From Diadophis punctatus similis (Eukaryota; Chordata; Lepidosauria; Squamata; Dipsadidae): a stretch of 64,000 nt of DNA. The stretch's first letter is position 1. Each line of letters starts with the position of its first letter. The position numbers were made by a program, and so were the translations under genes. Positions 42,808 to 53,958 of the stretch are shown here, in pieces. The stretch is from assembly GCA_023053685.1 (NCBI GenBank), contig JALIGW010000032.1, forward strand, positions 6,267,720 to 6,331,719. The letters are read 5' to 3'. The notes under the pieces were generated by a model. It ran no database searches, was not told the origin of the DNA, and saw nothing but the letters and a program-made list of their open reading frames with translations.

Positions 42808-44017
42808 GTGCTCTGCAGCCAAAGACGGAGAAGCTCCATACAGTCAGTAAAAACAAGACCAGGAGCCAACTGTGGCTCAGACCATGAGCTTCTCGTTGCA
42901 AAATTTAGGCTTAAATTGAAGAAAGTAGGGGAAAGCACTAGGCTAATCAGGTATGAACTAAATCATATCCCTGATGAATATACAGTAGAGGTGACAAATA
43001 GAGTTAAGGAATTAGATCTGATAGACAGAGTACCTGAAGAACTATGGACAGAGGTTCACAGCATTGTACAAAAGGTAGCAACTAAAACCATCCCAAAGAA
43101 AAAGAAATGCAAGAAAGCAAAATGGCTGTCTGAGGAAGCTTTGCAAATAGCTGAGGAAAGAAGGGAAGCAAAAGGCAAGGGAGAAAGAGAAAGATACACC
43201 CAATTGAATGCAGATTCCAGAGAATAGCTAGAAGAGATAAGAATGCCTTCTTAAATGAACAGTGCAAAGAAATAGAAGAAAACAATAGAACAGGGAGTAC
43301 CGGAGATCTCTTCAAGAAAATTGGCGACATGAAGGGAACATTTCATGCAAAGATGGGCATGATAAAGGACCAAAATGGCAGGGACCTAACAGAGGCAGAA
43401 GAGAGTAAGAAGAGGTGGCAAAATTACACAGAAGAACTGTACAAGGAGGAGCTTAACGTCCCTGATAACCACGATGGGGTGGCCACTGACCTTGAGCCAG
43501 ACATCCTGGAATGTCAAGTCAAATGGGCCTTAGGAAGTCTGAGCAACAAGAAAGCTAGTGGAGGTGACAGTATTCCAGCTGAGCTATTCAAAATCTTAAA
43601 AGACGATGCAGTTAAACTGCTACACACAATATGCCAGCAAATTTGGAAAACTCAACAGTGGTCACAGGATTGGAAAAGGTCAGTTTACAGAAAATTTTAC
43701 AGTTCACAGAAAAGATTACAGAAAAATTTTACAGTTTACAGAAAAGGTCAGTTTGCAGAAAATACGACTTCAGCAACAGAGTGGTTAATGCCTGGAATTC
43801 ATTACCTGACTCTGTGGTTATATCCCCAAATCCCCAAAATTTTAATCTTAAACTGTCTACTGTTGACCTCACCCCATTCCTAAGAGGTCTGTAAGGGGCG
43901 TGCATAAGTGCACCAGCGTGCCTACTGTCCCTGTCCAAATGTTCCCTTTATTTGTACCCATTTTATGTATTCAAATAATGTTGTACTTATGTATATTATC
44001 AAATATGTACTTGACAA

Positions 44018-44048
<31 letters not shown>

Positions 44049-45366
44049 AAAAATTCCAAAGAAGGGCAATACCAAAGAATGCTCAAACTACTGCACCATT
44101 GCACTCATTTAACATGCTAGCAAAGTTATGCTTAAAATCCCACAAGCTAGGCTCCAGCAGTATGTGGACCGAGAACTACCAGAAGTGCAGGCAGGATTTC
44201 GAAGAGGCAGAGGAACTAGAGGTCAAATTGCCAACATATGCTGAATCATGGAGAAAGCTAGGGAATTCCAGAAAAACATCTACTTCTGCTTCATTGACTA
44301 TGCTAAAGCCTTTGATTGTATGGATCACAACAAATTGTGGCAAGTTCTCAAAGAGATGGGAGTACCAGACCATCGTATTTGTCTCTTGAGAAACCTACAT
44401 GCGGGTCAAGAAGCAACAGTGAGAACTGGACATGGAACCACTGATTGGTTCGAAATTGGGAAAGGAGTTCGGCAAGGCTGTATACTGTCGCCCTGCCTAT
44501 TTAACTTATATGCAGAGCACATCATGAGAAAGGTGGGACTAGATGAATCACAAGTTGGAATTAAGATTGCCGGGAGAAATATCAGCAACCTCAGATATGC
44601 AGATGATACCATTCTAATGGCAGAAAGTGAAGAGGAACTAAAGAGCCTCTTGATGCGGGTAAAGGAGGAGAGTGCAAAAGTTGGCTTGAAACTCAACATT
44701 AAGAAAACTAAGATCATGGCATCCGGCCCTCTCAATTCCTGGCAAATAGATGGGGAAGAAATGGAGGTAGTGACAGATTTTATTTTCCTGAGCTCCAAGA
44801 TCACCGCAGATGAGGACTACAGCCAAGAAATTAAAAGATGCTTGCTCCTGGGGAGGAAAGCTATGACAAATCTATACAGCATACTAAAAAGCAGAGACAT
44901 CACCCTGCCAACAAAAGTGTGTCTAGTCAAGACTACGGTTTTCCCAGTTGCGATGTATGGCTGTGAAAGTTGGACCATAAGGAAGGCTGAGTGCCAAAGA
45001 ATGGAGGCCTTTGAACTATGGTGCTGGAGAAGACTCCTGCGAGTCCCTTGGACTGCAAGGCGATCCAACCGGTCAGTCCTAGAGGAGATCCACCCTGACT
45101 GCTCTTTAGAAGGCCAGATCCTGAAGATGAAACTCAAATACTTTGGCCACCTAATGAGAAGGAAGGACTCACTGGAGAAGAGCCTAATGCTGGGAAAGAT
45201 TGAGGGCAAAAGAAGAAGGGGACGACAGAGAATGAGGTGGCTGGATGGAGTCACTGAAGCAGTCGGCGTGAGCTTAAATGGACTCCAGAGGATGGTAGAG
45301 GATGGGAAGGCCTGGAGGAACGTTGTCTATGGGGTCACGATGAGTCGGACACAACCTGGCAACTAA
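42808..45366 (+). pseudogene. BovB endonuclease/reverse transcriptase, broken
   Basis: The coding sequence is split into at least three open pieces: 42808-43227 (end of endonuclease and linker), 43329-43680 (start of RT) and 44248-45366 (372 codons, most of the RT and C-terminal domain). The last shows FIDYAKAFDC, GVRQGCILSPCLFNLYAE, LRYADDTILMAES (catalytic ADD) and the ELWCWRRLLRVP block typical of RTE elements. A stop after 43224, a frame change near 43230-43329, the LINE insertion at 43680 and a further shift before 44248 show it is dead. Its product would have nicked DNA and copied the element's RNA. SINEs with BovB-type tails depend on such enzymes; none of the active kind is present here. 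Confidence 0.85.
43680..44050 (+). mobile_element. CR1/Rex-type LINE tail inserted in BovB
   Basis: From about 43755 the sequence follows the end of the 25.7-kb LINE (AACAGAGTGGTTAATGCCTGG, stop, GGGGCGTGCATAAGTGCACC, AATA tail). The 5' junction (43680-43755) is filled by five imperfect TTTACAGAAAA-like units. Confidence 0.85.
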
Positions 45367-45385
45367 CAACAAATTAAAGGAATTT

Positions 45386-45676
45386 AGTATTACTTCAGGC
45401 TTGCCACTCTCTAACTGTTGAGAGGGGGGTTATAGAGATAAGGGGGGGATGTTATGTCTAGGTGGTCTTCCTTCCCATGGGAACAGAGAAGATGCCTGCA
45501 GCTGGAGGAAGGTGGAGTCTGGAGTCACCGGACTGATGGTCTGAGAATTGATTGGAGACTCTGACTCAGGGGGCACGTTTCTGATTTTTGCTTTTTATTG
45601 GGTGCAATTCCGGATCCAGGTCAGAGTCGGAATTGCACCAAGTCCTTGCCAATTTGATATCTTCCTAACAAATAGA
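45386..45676. other. Unassigned interval, right flank of BovB
   Basis: Continues the unidentified insertion described at 42637. Contains two CGGATCCAGG/GTCGGAATTGC segments that form a short inverted repeat near 45605-45640. Confidence 0.35.
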
Positions 45677-45969
45677 CTCTAATGCAGTGGTGAAATCCAA
45701 ATATTTTTACTACTGATTCTGTGGGCGTGGCTTGGTGGGCGTGGCAGGGGACGGATATTGCAAAATCTCCATTCCCTTCCCACTCCAGGGGAAGGTTACT
45801 GCAAAATCCCCATTTCCTCCCGATCAGCTGGGACTCGGGAGGCAGAGAATAGATTGGGCCAGGGCCAGCCAGAGATGGTATTTGCCGGTTCTCCAAACTA
45901 CTCAAAATTTCCGCTACCGGTTCTCCAGAACCTGTCAGAACCTGCTGGATTTCACCCCTGCGTCTAATG
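45677..45969. mobile_element. hAT-like element, 277 bp
   Basis: The element (45685-45961) starts CAGTGGTGAAATCC and ends GGATTTCACCCCTGC. Flanks are CTCTAATG (45677-45684) and GTCTAATG (45962-45969), one mismatch apart. The interior has two GTGGGCGTGGC segments. Confidence 0.75.
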
Positions 45970-46012
45970 GAAATTGGATTTTATTTCATGGGACATGTTA
46001 CTTGGAAGCTTG

Positions 46013-46105
46013 ACACATGTTACTAACTTAACAAGTGCAGTGATTCCCTTAACAACTGTGGTAAGAAAGGTCGTAGAATGGAGCAAAATTCACTTAACAA
46101 CTTAA
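46013..46105 (+). repeat. Right part of the split MITE
   Basis: GTTACTAACTTAACAAGTGC, GTGATTCCCTTAACAAC and GTAAGAAAGGTCGTAGAATG continue the MITE interrupted at 42636. Confidence 0.7.
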
Positions 46106-46109
46106 TCAA

Positions 46110-46385
46110 GCAGCAGAATTTTTTTTCCAAAGCAGCCAAAGGCAAGACGAGAAGCAGCGGATGGAAACTAATCGAAGGGAGAAGCAATCTGGAATTAAGG
46201 AGAAGTTTCCAGATAGTGAGAATAATTCACCAGTGGAACGGCTTGCCACCAGAAGTTGTGGGTGCTTCATCACTGGATGAGATTAGACAACCATTTGTTC
46301 TGCAGTGGTACAGGGCGTTGACAGGGCGTTGAGCTAGAAGACCTCCAAGGTCCCTTCCAACTCTTATTATTCTATGTTCTATGGG
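46110..46385 (+). mobile_element. CR1 3' end
   Basis: TTTTTTTCCAAAGCAGCCAA, GAGAAGCAATCTGGAATTAA, GAAGTTGTGGGTGCTTCATC and AGCTAGAAGACCTCCAAGG mark a sense CR1. Confidence 0.9.
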
Positions 46386-47060
46386 GCAACTAAGTTGTGG
46401 GGAGGGTCCCATCACCATCTCCTCCAAGGATGGTGCTCAGGCCTTCAGCTGGCCGTTGTTAACAGCGGTTCTTCAAGCTTGGTGAGAAGGTGAAGCCGGT
46501 GAGCCAGGTCCCTCTGTGTCCTTGGGGTGAAGACGGGCTGATGTCCCCCTCCCCACAGGAGCTCAGTGGCTCCCCTAGGCCCCCTCCCCTTTTCTCCCTG
46601 TCTGGTCAGATCCTTCTTCTAAGGACCTGGAGGCCAATCGTGGGAGCGAGGCTTGTGAAAGTCTTGGTAAATGTAATTTGAAGAAAGAAGCACCAAAGGC
46701 TTGTTTAGCTGGGGGGGGGGGGGGGGGGAGAGAAACTCTTTATTTTTATAGAATCAAAGAACCTGACAATTGTGCACTTGAACAATCTCATCCTTCCATT
46801 AGAAAATATTCCCATTGTTCCCTTTATGTAACTCATTTCCTTAATAAATCGTGCAGGGTATGGGGTGATGAGCTTCCCTCTGGCAGCAGAACAAGGGGGG
46901 GCTGCAACCTGAGCTTGAGTGAGGTACTTAAAACACTCCACTGAATGCAGAGCCCCCCAACACTCGGGGAGTGATTGCAAGCAGCCCTGGAGGCCTCAGA
47001 GACCAGTAAAAGTGGGCCTGGGCTGGATGGCCATGGCTTCCCTAGAGGCCCATCAAGATC
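46386..47060. other. Unassigned interval with a G homopolymer
   Basis: A G run of about 19 with one break lies at 46710-46729. Nothing else recognised. Confidence 0.4.
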
Positions 47061-47064
47061 ATAA

Positions 47065-47735
47065 GCAGCTTCTCCTTCTCTCCCTCCCCCTCCCCCTCCC
47101 CCCTCTCTTTCTGTCTCTCCCTCCATCTCTTCCTCTCCCTCCATCTCTTCCTCTCCTTCTCTCTGTCCCTCCCTTTCTCTTTCTCTCTCCTTCCCTCCCT
47201 CCTACTCTCTCCTTGCTTCTCTCCCTCTCCCTCTCTCTCACCCTTACTCTCTCATTCTCCCTCTCCCCCTCTCCCTTCCTGTCTCTTTTCCTCTCTTCTT
47301 TCTCCCCTCTCTCCCTCCCTCTCCCTCCTTCTCTCTCTCCCTCACTCCCTCCCCCTCCCCCTCCCCCCCTCTCTTTCTGTCTCTCTTCCTCTTTCTTTCT
47401 TTCTCTCCCTCTCCATCCCTCTCCCTTTCTTTCTCTTTCTCTCCTTTCCTGCCTCCTACTCTCTCCTTGCTTCTCTCTCCCTCCCTCTTTCTCTCCCTCA
47501 TCCATCCATCCATCCCTTTCTCTCCCTGCCTCCTACTCTCTCCTTGCTTCTCCCTCCCTCCCTTTCTTTCTGTCCTCTCTCTCCCTCTCTCCCTCTCTCA
47601 CCCTTACTCTCTCAATCTCTCCCCCCTCTCCCTTCCTCTGTCTCTTTTCCTCTCTTCTTCTTTCTCTCCTATCTCTCTCTCTCCCTCCCTCCCTCTCTCT
47701 CCCTCCCTCTCACCCCCTGCCTCTCTCATTTACTC
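47065..47735. repeat. Pyrimidine-rich (CT/CCCT) tract, ~670 bp
   Basis: Nearly all C and T on the plus strand with irregular CTCCCT, CTTTCT and CTCTCT units. It contains two near copies of a ~300-bp block (TCCTACTCTCTCCTTGCTTC at 47203, 47455 and 47530). The long Ser/Leu/Pro frame across it (46919-48076) is not a gene. Confidence 0.9.
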
Positions 47736-47739
47736 GTGT

Positions 47740-48540
47740 GCATACTACCTGGGGCCTTCAGTTTTCCACCCTCTCTCAGCACGCAAAGGGACAGGACCAC
47801 GGAGCTTCTCCCCACCATCCAAGGCCCCACGGGAAGCATGGGCTTTGCAAGAGATGGGGAGAGTCAGGGGAGAGGCCACCACCCTTGGCTGACTGGGTCA
47901 CCCTCCCTTTCCCCTTCTCAGCTCCACCTGCAAGAATCAGATCAGAGAAGGTGCAGGTGGGGTTAGGAGGAGAAAAGGCACCCTTTGAGAGGGCCCATCC
48001 CCCTCCCACAGTCAGTTGCAGAAGTGCCAGGTCAAAAACGATGAGACGAGTCAAGGGACCTGATTGGCTGGGCTGAGGGTTGGAGGATCATCCTCTTCCT
48101 CTTTTAAGAGCTGGGCATCTGCTCTCCTCCCTCCCTCCCTCCCAGAGCTTGGAGCATCCTTCTTTCCCAAACAGGATGGCTGACAGGGCTGATGAGCCTG
48201 TCATGCAAACTAGGGGAGGGTCCTGCTACCCCCCCCCCCAATGCCTAGAGGCCAGGCCCTTCAGAGGCAGGACCCCTGGTCACAGCAGCCTCCGGGGAGG
48301 ATAACGTCTGACTCAGACTGCTTCTCCATCTGGGCAGCTCTCTTGGCAGCCATAAAGAAACCGTCTCCCACTCCTCCTTCCGGCAGGCTGTCTTCAGCTG
48401 CCTCTCCTCCGCTCCTGCCCCAGAATCCCAGGGGGGGCTCCCAACTGAAGAGGGCAGCCCCCTGATTTCCAGAGGCAGCCTGGGGTCCACCTGGCCGCAT
48501 GAGGTTTAGAACCAGTTCTCTCCCCTCCCCCCCCAAACAC
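47740..48540. other. Unassigned interval
   Basis: GC-moderate sequence with no recognised repeat or exon pair. Confidence 0.35.
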
Positions 48541-48544
48541 ACAC

Positions 48545-48712
48545 CTTAACAGAATAACAGAATAGCAGAGCTGGAAGGGACCTTGGAGGTCTTCTAGTCC
48601 AACCCCCTCCTCAAGCAGGAGACTTTGTAACATTTCAGACAAATGGTTGTCCAGTGTCTTCTTAAAAACCTCCAGTGATGGAGCACCCACAACTTCTGGA
48701 GGCACACCATTT
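48545..48712 (-). mobile_element. CR1 3' end
   Basis: AGCAGAGCTGGAAGGGACC through TGATGGAGCACCCACAACTT, antisense CR1. Confidence 0.9.
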
Positions 48713-48774
48713 CTTGGGGACCTGGCACCAACTGGCCAGTACAAGCAAGCTGGGCAGGGACACTGGGTAAAAAA

Positions 48775-48866
48775 GTGTGTGTGTGTGTGTCTGTGTGTGT
48801 GTGTGTGTGTCTGTGTGTCTGTGTGTGTGTGGGTGTGGATGTGGGTGTGTGTGGGTGTGTGTGTGA
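48775..48866. repeat. (GT)n microsatellite with CTGT/GGGTGT interruptions
   Basis: About 90 bp of GT units; not coding. Confidence 0.9.
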
Positions 48867-48869
48867 AAG

Positions 48870-49300
48870 GCCACCACAATATGTGCTGCTCCATGAGTTA
48901 AGGGGTTGCCAAAAGGGACCCACCTGCTGAGTGGGGACAAGGGCAGTTTTTCTCTGCCCCATGGCCACCAGTCCTCCTGGCCAGAGGGGCTGGTTGTGGA
49001 GGGAAAGATGGGGAGCCATCCAGGAAGGGGGCGGGATGGGCTCTTCCCCTCTCCAGGACAGGACATTCCACTCCCAAGGCCAGTGGGAGAAAGCCATTTC
49101 ACAGGACGGGAGGGGGAGGGGAGCCCGAGGGGGGGGATGCTTTTCAAGAAGCCACAATGAGGGCTTAGAGCACAGCCGGCTGGGATGGGGGCTGCGTGGC
49201 CCACCCATCTCCGTTGGAGCCAGACCTACTTAGCCAGGCGGAGAGACCCCCGCCTCAACTCTGGTCGATGCCGTTATAAGGGCTTAAAAGGCAGGGGTTT
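48870..49300. other. Unassigned flank of the CpG island
   Basis: Purine-rich sequence. A TTATAAGGGCTTAAAAGG stretch lies at 49275-49292, upstream of the island; its relevance is uncertain. Confidence 0.35.
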
Positions 49301-49309
49301 GGTTGGCGC

Positions 49310-50450
49310 TGCTTCCCCCCCTTAAGACCAAGTGGGCGAGCGCGGGCCCTTGGGGGACGACCTGCCCTTCCTCACCCAACAAGAGGGGGGCTTGCGGTGA
49401 CCCCGGAGGCCGGCTGGGAGGCTGAACTGGCCTGCCGAAGGCCCCGCTGCGGAGGACCAGCCCAGGCGAGAAGCGGAGCTCGGGCTCCGGCCGGCCACTC
49501 GGGGGTCGCCCTGCCGGGGGTCGCAGCCCCTTCGGGTGCGGCGCCTGAGCGAGCGCGGGGCGGGGCTTCTTCGCGGGCGCTTCCCGGGGCTGCGGCGTTG
49601 TTAAAAGCCGCCGGGCGGCGCGGAGCCAGGCGGGCGGGCGGGCGGGCGAGGGGCGGCTCCTCCTCCTCCTCCTCCTCGTGCCAGCCTCGCGCTCCGGGCA
49701 GCGTCCAGCCAGCCACGCCTGCCCTCCCCCTGCGGCAGCCCGCCTGGATCCCGGGCAGCGCAGCTTCGGGGCCTTTCCTGGCGGCGGCGGCGGCGGCGGC
49801 ATGGGCTGGAGACGGGCAGCTCGCTAGGAGAGGAGCCGGCGCGGTCGGAGCGCCTCAGGTGAGCGCGGCGGGGCTGGGCTGGGCTGGGCTGCGGCCAGAT
49901 GCGGGTCCCGGCCACCGAGGCACGGGGCGGGGGGGCAGGAAAGGCGCTCCCGGGCGAGGGGCAGCCAGAGGAGGCAAGCCAGAGCCCAGGAGAAACGCTC
50001 CCCCCCCCCGCCCCTGCCTTGCCCGCAGAGGGGAGCCTTCCGGGGTGCAATCGAGGGTGGGGGCTGGAAAGCTGGAACGGCAGGACCCCGCTGGACAGTC
50101 CCCTCTCCCCGGCCGCTGTCTGGAAAGCCGCGGGACGTCCCGTGTCCCCTGACCTGCGGGTAGAGTCCAACGGCCTCCCCCACCGGCGCACCCCCAAAAT
50201 GATCAAGCCGAGCCTTCCCCCCCCCCCGGGCCTCCTGGTGGCCCCTGGAAGCGTCGCTGGCGATCCGGGAGCCGAGAGATTCTGCCCCGCAGCGGGGAAG
50301 GCTGGCGCGTCGTTTCTACCGACTCCAGGGCAGCTCCGCATCCCGCAATCCCAGAAATGCTCTCGATGTGGGGTGGGGGGGTCCCTACCTGCGGGCGGAG
50401 CAGGCGAGCCCCGGAAGGCAACGCGGGGTCCAGCCGTGCGGGGCGAGATG
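49310..50450 (+). promoter_or_regulatory. CpG island with probable promoter
   Basis: The densest GC and CpG stretch of the window, with (GGGC)n near 49630, (CTC)n at 49659-49677, (GGC)n at 49783-49800 and (GGGCT)n at 49870-49891. Such islands mark housekeeping or developmental promoters in vertebrates. The flanking DNA is CpG-poor. Long frames on both strands are by-products of GC content. Confidence 0.7.
49560..49858 (+). other. Probable non-coding first exon of an unidentified plus-strand gene
   Basis: GAGCGCCTCAG followed by GTGAGCG (49859-49865) is a consensus 5' splice site inside the island. The ATG at 49801 is in good context but stops after eight codons (MGWRRAAR), so the exon is best read as 5' UTR with a short upstream ORF. 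The exon start is a guess. No acceptor or coding exon that I can tie to it lies in the remaining 14 kb, so the gene body would be to the right of the window. Confidence 0.4.
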
Positions 50451-51669
50451 AAGGTGCAGGCTAAGGGCTGGGTATGCCCCCCCCTGCACTCCCTGGGAGG
50501 GGGCAGACGGTGTGCAGGAGCAGGTGGGGGTGGGGGTGGGGGAGGCGAGGGCGGCAGGGCCAATTCCAGACTCTCTTTCAAAGTGCTCGGGGTTGCGGGG
50601 GGGCGGGGGAGGCGAGGCACAAGCCAAGATGGGTGGTCGTGGGGATGCAAAAGCCCGGAGCAGGGGCCATGCTGTGGGTTCAAAAGCCCAGCCCATTCCG
50701 GGTTGTATCTACACAACTGGATGCCTCCAAAACAGGGAAAGATTGTTTTCTCCGCTGGGCACCACAAAAATTCCTTGGAAAATGGCGCTCGGGCTCCCTG
50801 CCACGGAAGAGCCCGCCCCTAAGGTGTTCTTAGGCCACAGAGGGACTCACCTGCGCTGAGATTCACCCTCAGAGAAAGGGAAAGGCTGGGTCAGCCCCAG
50901 AGGAAGACCAGAGAAGCACGTTGGGACAGGTGCAAAGAGGCTTTGGGGGCCCTGGACTTGGGGGGTGGGGGGGAAGGTTGCACTTCCGGGTCACTAAAAT
51001 GTGCCGTTTGTGTTTACTGCCCTCCCAAAGTGTTAGAAATCCTTGGTGGCCCCAGCCTTTTTGGGGACCTGATTGTTCGGATATCAGGTCCCCAAATGGA
51101 GGGGGGTCAGAGATGGGAGGAATGGCCTCCAATGTTGTGAGTCACTGTGGATCTGGGCCTCTGTTCCCAACACCTTCGGAAAATGCTCTGTGGAGAACCA
51201 CAGTTTGTGTGAGAAGAACGCATCTGGCATCTTTGGGGAGGGGGGAGGGTATCGTGGCAGACGAGGCATGTGACGGTTGGCATTCCTGTGATTTTACTGA
51301 TTTATTTGCTAGGCCGCTCTGGCAGCTAAGATGGGCTAAAGCCATCCAGGCGTCGCATGCAAACCAGCACCGACAGACCGTAACTCCCATCGCCTGGCCC
51401 TCTCCCCATATTGGTGGCTTGCAGAATGTGCTGGGGAGGTGCCCGAGGGCAGCTTTGCTGAGCCAGAAGGCAAGTAGGGAGCCTGCCACACCCACCCAGG
51501 CCAGCTACGTCTCTGCCCTTTGGCTGGTCTCAGATACTTTGGCATCTCTTTCGCCCTCAGCTGGCGCTCAGTGGAACCAGAATCCCTCCGTCCCTGTAGG
51601 TGAATCGGGAGGGGACCCGGGAACATCTGCCGAGCCCTTTTTTGAAGGCCTTTTTGAAGATTCCCCCTA
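50451..51669. other. Unassigned interval, probable intron or flank
   Basis: GC content falls away from the island. Frames such as 50921-51670 have no recognised domain. No repeats recognised. Confidence 0.35.
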
Positions 51670-52100
51670 ACGTTTTAGAATAGAATAGAATTCTCTATTG
51701 GCCAAGTGTGATTGGACACACAAGGAATTTGTCTTTGGGGCATATGCTCTCAGTGTACATAAAAGAAAAGATACGTTCATCAAGAATCATGGTATAACAC
51801 TTAATGATTGTCATAGGGTACAAATAAGCAATCCTAAGGATACAAGCAACAAGTTACAGTCATACTGTCGTAAGTGGGAGGAGATGGGTGATAGGAACGA
51901 TGAGAAAAACTAATAGTAATAGTAGTGCAGACAGTGAATAATTTGACAGTGGTGAGGGAATTATTTGTTTAGCAGAGTGATGGCGATTGGGGAAAAAACT
52001 GTTCTTGTGTCTAGTTGTCTTGGTGTGCAGTGCTCTATAGTGTTGTTTTGAGGGTAGGAGTTGAAACAATTTATGTCCAGGTTTTTAGGACAGTGCAACA
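51670..52100 (-). mobile_element. LINE 3' end with ATTCT-type tail
   Basis: It opens with TAGAATAGAATAGAATTC on the plus strand, so its tail is (ATTCT)n on the minus strand. The minus strand then encodes a short RTVFSPIAITLLNK segment typical of a LINE ORF end. Confidence 0.6.
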
Positions 52101-52595
52101 ATTTATGTGTTTGTTTTATTGCATTTTTTAGGCTGCCCATCTCAGCGATATGGCGACTCTGGGTGGCTTACAATATAATTAGAAGTTTAAAAAGGTAATG
52201 GAAGCAATTAAAATTAGGAGAGCTAAATAGAAAACCTACAAACCAAGATGACTGACAGCCTGGGGGGTGGGGGGGTCTTCTCTACTGAATCGGCCACCCC
52301 CAAAATAGCAGGTCCCTGCAGGGGGCCCAGACCAAGCGGCAGAGCTAAGTTTTCGGGCTCTGGGTCAGATCGCAGCTCCAGCAGGAGAATATCTCCCAGT
52401 GTGGGGGCCACAGCAGAGGGGGCTCTTCTCCTGTTGGCCAAAAGTCTTTAGCAGATGGGATCTGCTCCGCCCATTGGAACAAGTGGGGCAGGCCAGTCCC
52501 CTTGGGGTAAGACAGCTCCTCTCTGGACCCACATCATGAAGGGCTTTGAACTCGAGCTGGAAGAAATCCCTTATGTCCATTAAGATACACATAGT
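52101..52595 (-). mobile_element. L2-like LINE 3' end
   Basis: GGCTGCCCATCTCAGCGATA, ACTCTGGGTGGCTTACAATA, then a stretch parallel to the 12.4-kb fragment. Degraded. Confidence 0.6.
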
Positions 52596-52604
52596 TGTAT
52601 GACA

Positions 52605-52647
52605 CTCTCTTTCCCTCCCTCTCCCTCTCTTCTCTTCTCTCTCTCTT

Positions 52648-52683
<36 letters not shown>

Positions 52684-53958
52684 GTTCTCTCTTCTATTCT
52701 CTCTCTCTTCCTCTCTTCTCTCTTCTCTTCTCTCTCTCTTCTCTTCTCTCTCTGTGTCTCTTCTCTCTCTCTTCTCTGTCTCTTTTCTCTCTTCTCTCTT
52801 CTATTCTCTCTCTCTTCCTCTCTTCTCTCTTCTCTGTTCTCTCTTCTATTCTCTCTCTCTTCCTCTCTTCTCTCTTCTCTTCTCTCTCTCTTCTCTTCTC
52901 TCTCTGTGTCTCTTCTCTCTCTCTTCTCTTTTCTCTCTTCTCTCTTCTATTCTCTCTCTCTTCCTCTCTTCTCTCTTCTCTTCTCTCTCTGTGTCTCTTC
53001 TCTCTCTCTTCTCTGTCTCTTTTCTCTCTTCTCTCTTCTATTCTCTCTCTCTTCCTCTCTTCTCTCTTCTATTCTCTCTCTCTCTCTTCTCTGTTCTCTC
53101 TTCTATTCTCTCTCTCTTCCTCTCTTCTCTTCTCTCTCTGTGTCTCTTCTCTCTCTCTTCTCTGTCTCTTTTCTCTCTTCTCTCTTCTATTCTCTCTCTC
53201 TTCCTCTCTTCTCTCTTCTCTGTTCTCTCTTCTATTCTCTCTCTCTTCCTCTCTTCTCTCTTCTCTTCTCTCTCTCTTCTCTTCTCTCTCTGTGTCTCTT
53301 CTCTCTCTCTTCTCTTTTCTCTCTTCTCTCTTCTATTCTCTCTCTCTTCCTCTCTTCTCTCTTCTCTTCTCTCTCTGTGTCTCTTTTCTCTCTTCTCTGT
53401 CTCTTTTCTCTCTGTGTGTGTGTGTGTGTCTTCTCTCTTCTCTCTTCTCTTCTCTCTCTGTGTCTCTTCTCTCTCTTCTCTGTTCTCCTATTCTCTCTCT
53501 CTCCCTCTATTCTCTCTTCTATTCTCTCTCTGTGTCTCTTCTCTCTCTCTCTCTCTCTCTCTCTGCCTCCCTCTCTTCTCTCTTCTATTCTCTCTCTCTG
53601 TCTCTTTTCTCTCTTCTCTGTCTCTTTTCTCTCTGTGTGTGTGTGTGTGTCTTCTCTCTTCTCTCTTCTCTTCTCTCTCTGTGTCTCTTCTCTCTCTTCT
53701 CTGTTCTCCTATTCTCTCTCTCTCCCTCTATTCTCTCTTCTATTCTCTCTCTGTGTCTCTTCTCTCTCTCTCTCTCTCTCTCTCTGCCTCCCTCTCTTCT
53801 CTCTTCTATTCTCTCTCTCTGTCTCTTTTCTCTCTTCTCTGTCTCTTTTCTCTCTGTGTGTGTGTGTCTCTTCTCTCTTCTCTCTTCTCTTCTCTCTCTG
53901 TGTCTCTTCTCTCTCTTCTCTGTTCTCCTATTCTCTCTCTCTCCCTCTATTCTCTCTT
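52605..53958. repeat. Pyrimidine-rich minisatellite, left part
   Basis: 1.35 kb of TTCTATTCTCTCTCTC-type units, CT on the plus strand. From about 53390 it becomes a higher-order repeat of ~220 bp marked by GTGTGTGTGT blocks at about 53413, 53634 and 53854. It is continued at 55856 after the L2 insertion. Confidence 0.9.

Larger units (their letters stand above)
42708..45385 (+). mobile_element. BovB (RTE) LINE, 5'-truncated, with 11-bp target duplication
   Basis: TAAAGGAATTT flanks the element (42708-42718 and 45375-45385). It starts inside the endonuclease, where the NCGSDHELL motif (around 42870) is readable, continues through the RTE reverse transcriptase and ends at GTCGGACACAACCTGGCAAC, the BovB 3' end. 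The element carries another LINE tail at about 43680-44050. BovB is the family known for horizontal transfer between squamates and ruminants; this window gives no evidence about transfer itself. Confidence 0.9.

Noticed and set aside
42637..46012. Calling the outer insertion in the MITE a solo LTR
   Set aside because: TG...CA ends can be imagined (TGTCTCG ... TTGACA) but no duplication, TATA box or polyadenylation signal in the right order was found.
46919..48076. 385-codon Ser/Leu/Pro-rich plus-strand frame
   Set aside because: Covers the CT tract at 47065-47735; no conserved domain outside it.
49397..50152. 251-codon plus-strand and 388-codon minus-strand (49601-50767) frames in the CpG island
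   Set aside because: GC-rich DNA has few stop codons; composition is Ala/Gly/Pro/Arg-rich on every frame and no domain is visible. The donor at 49858 argues against the plus frame.
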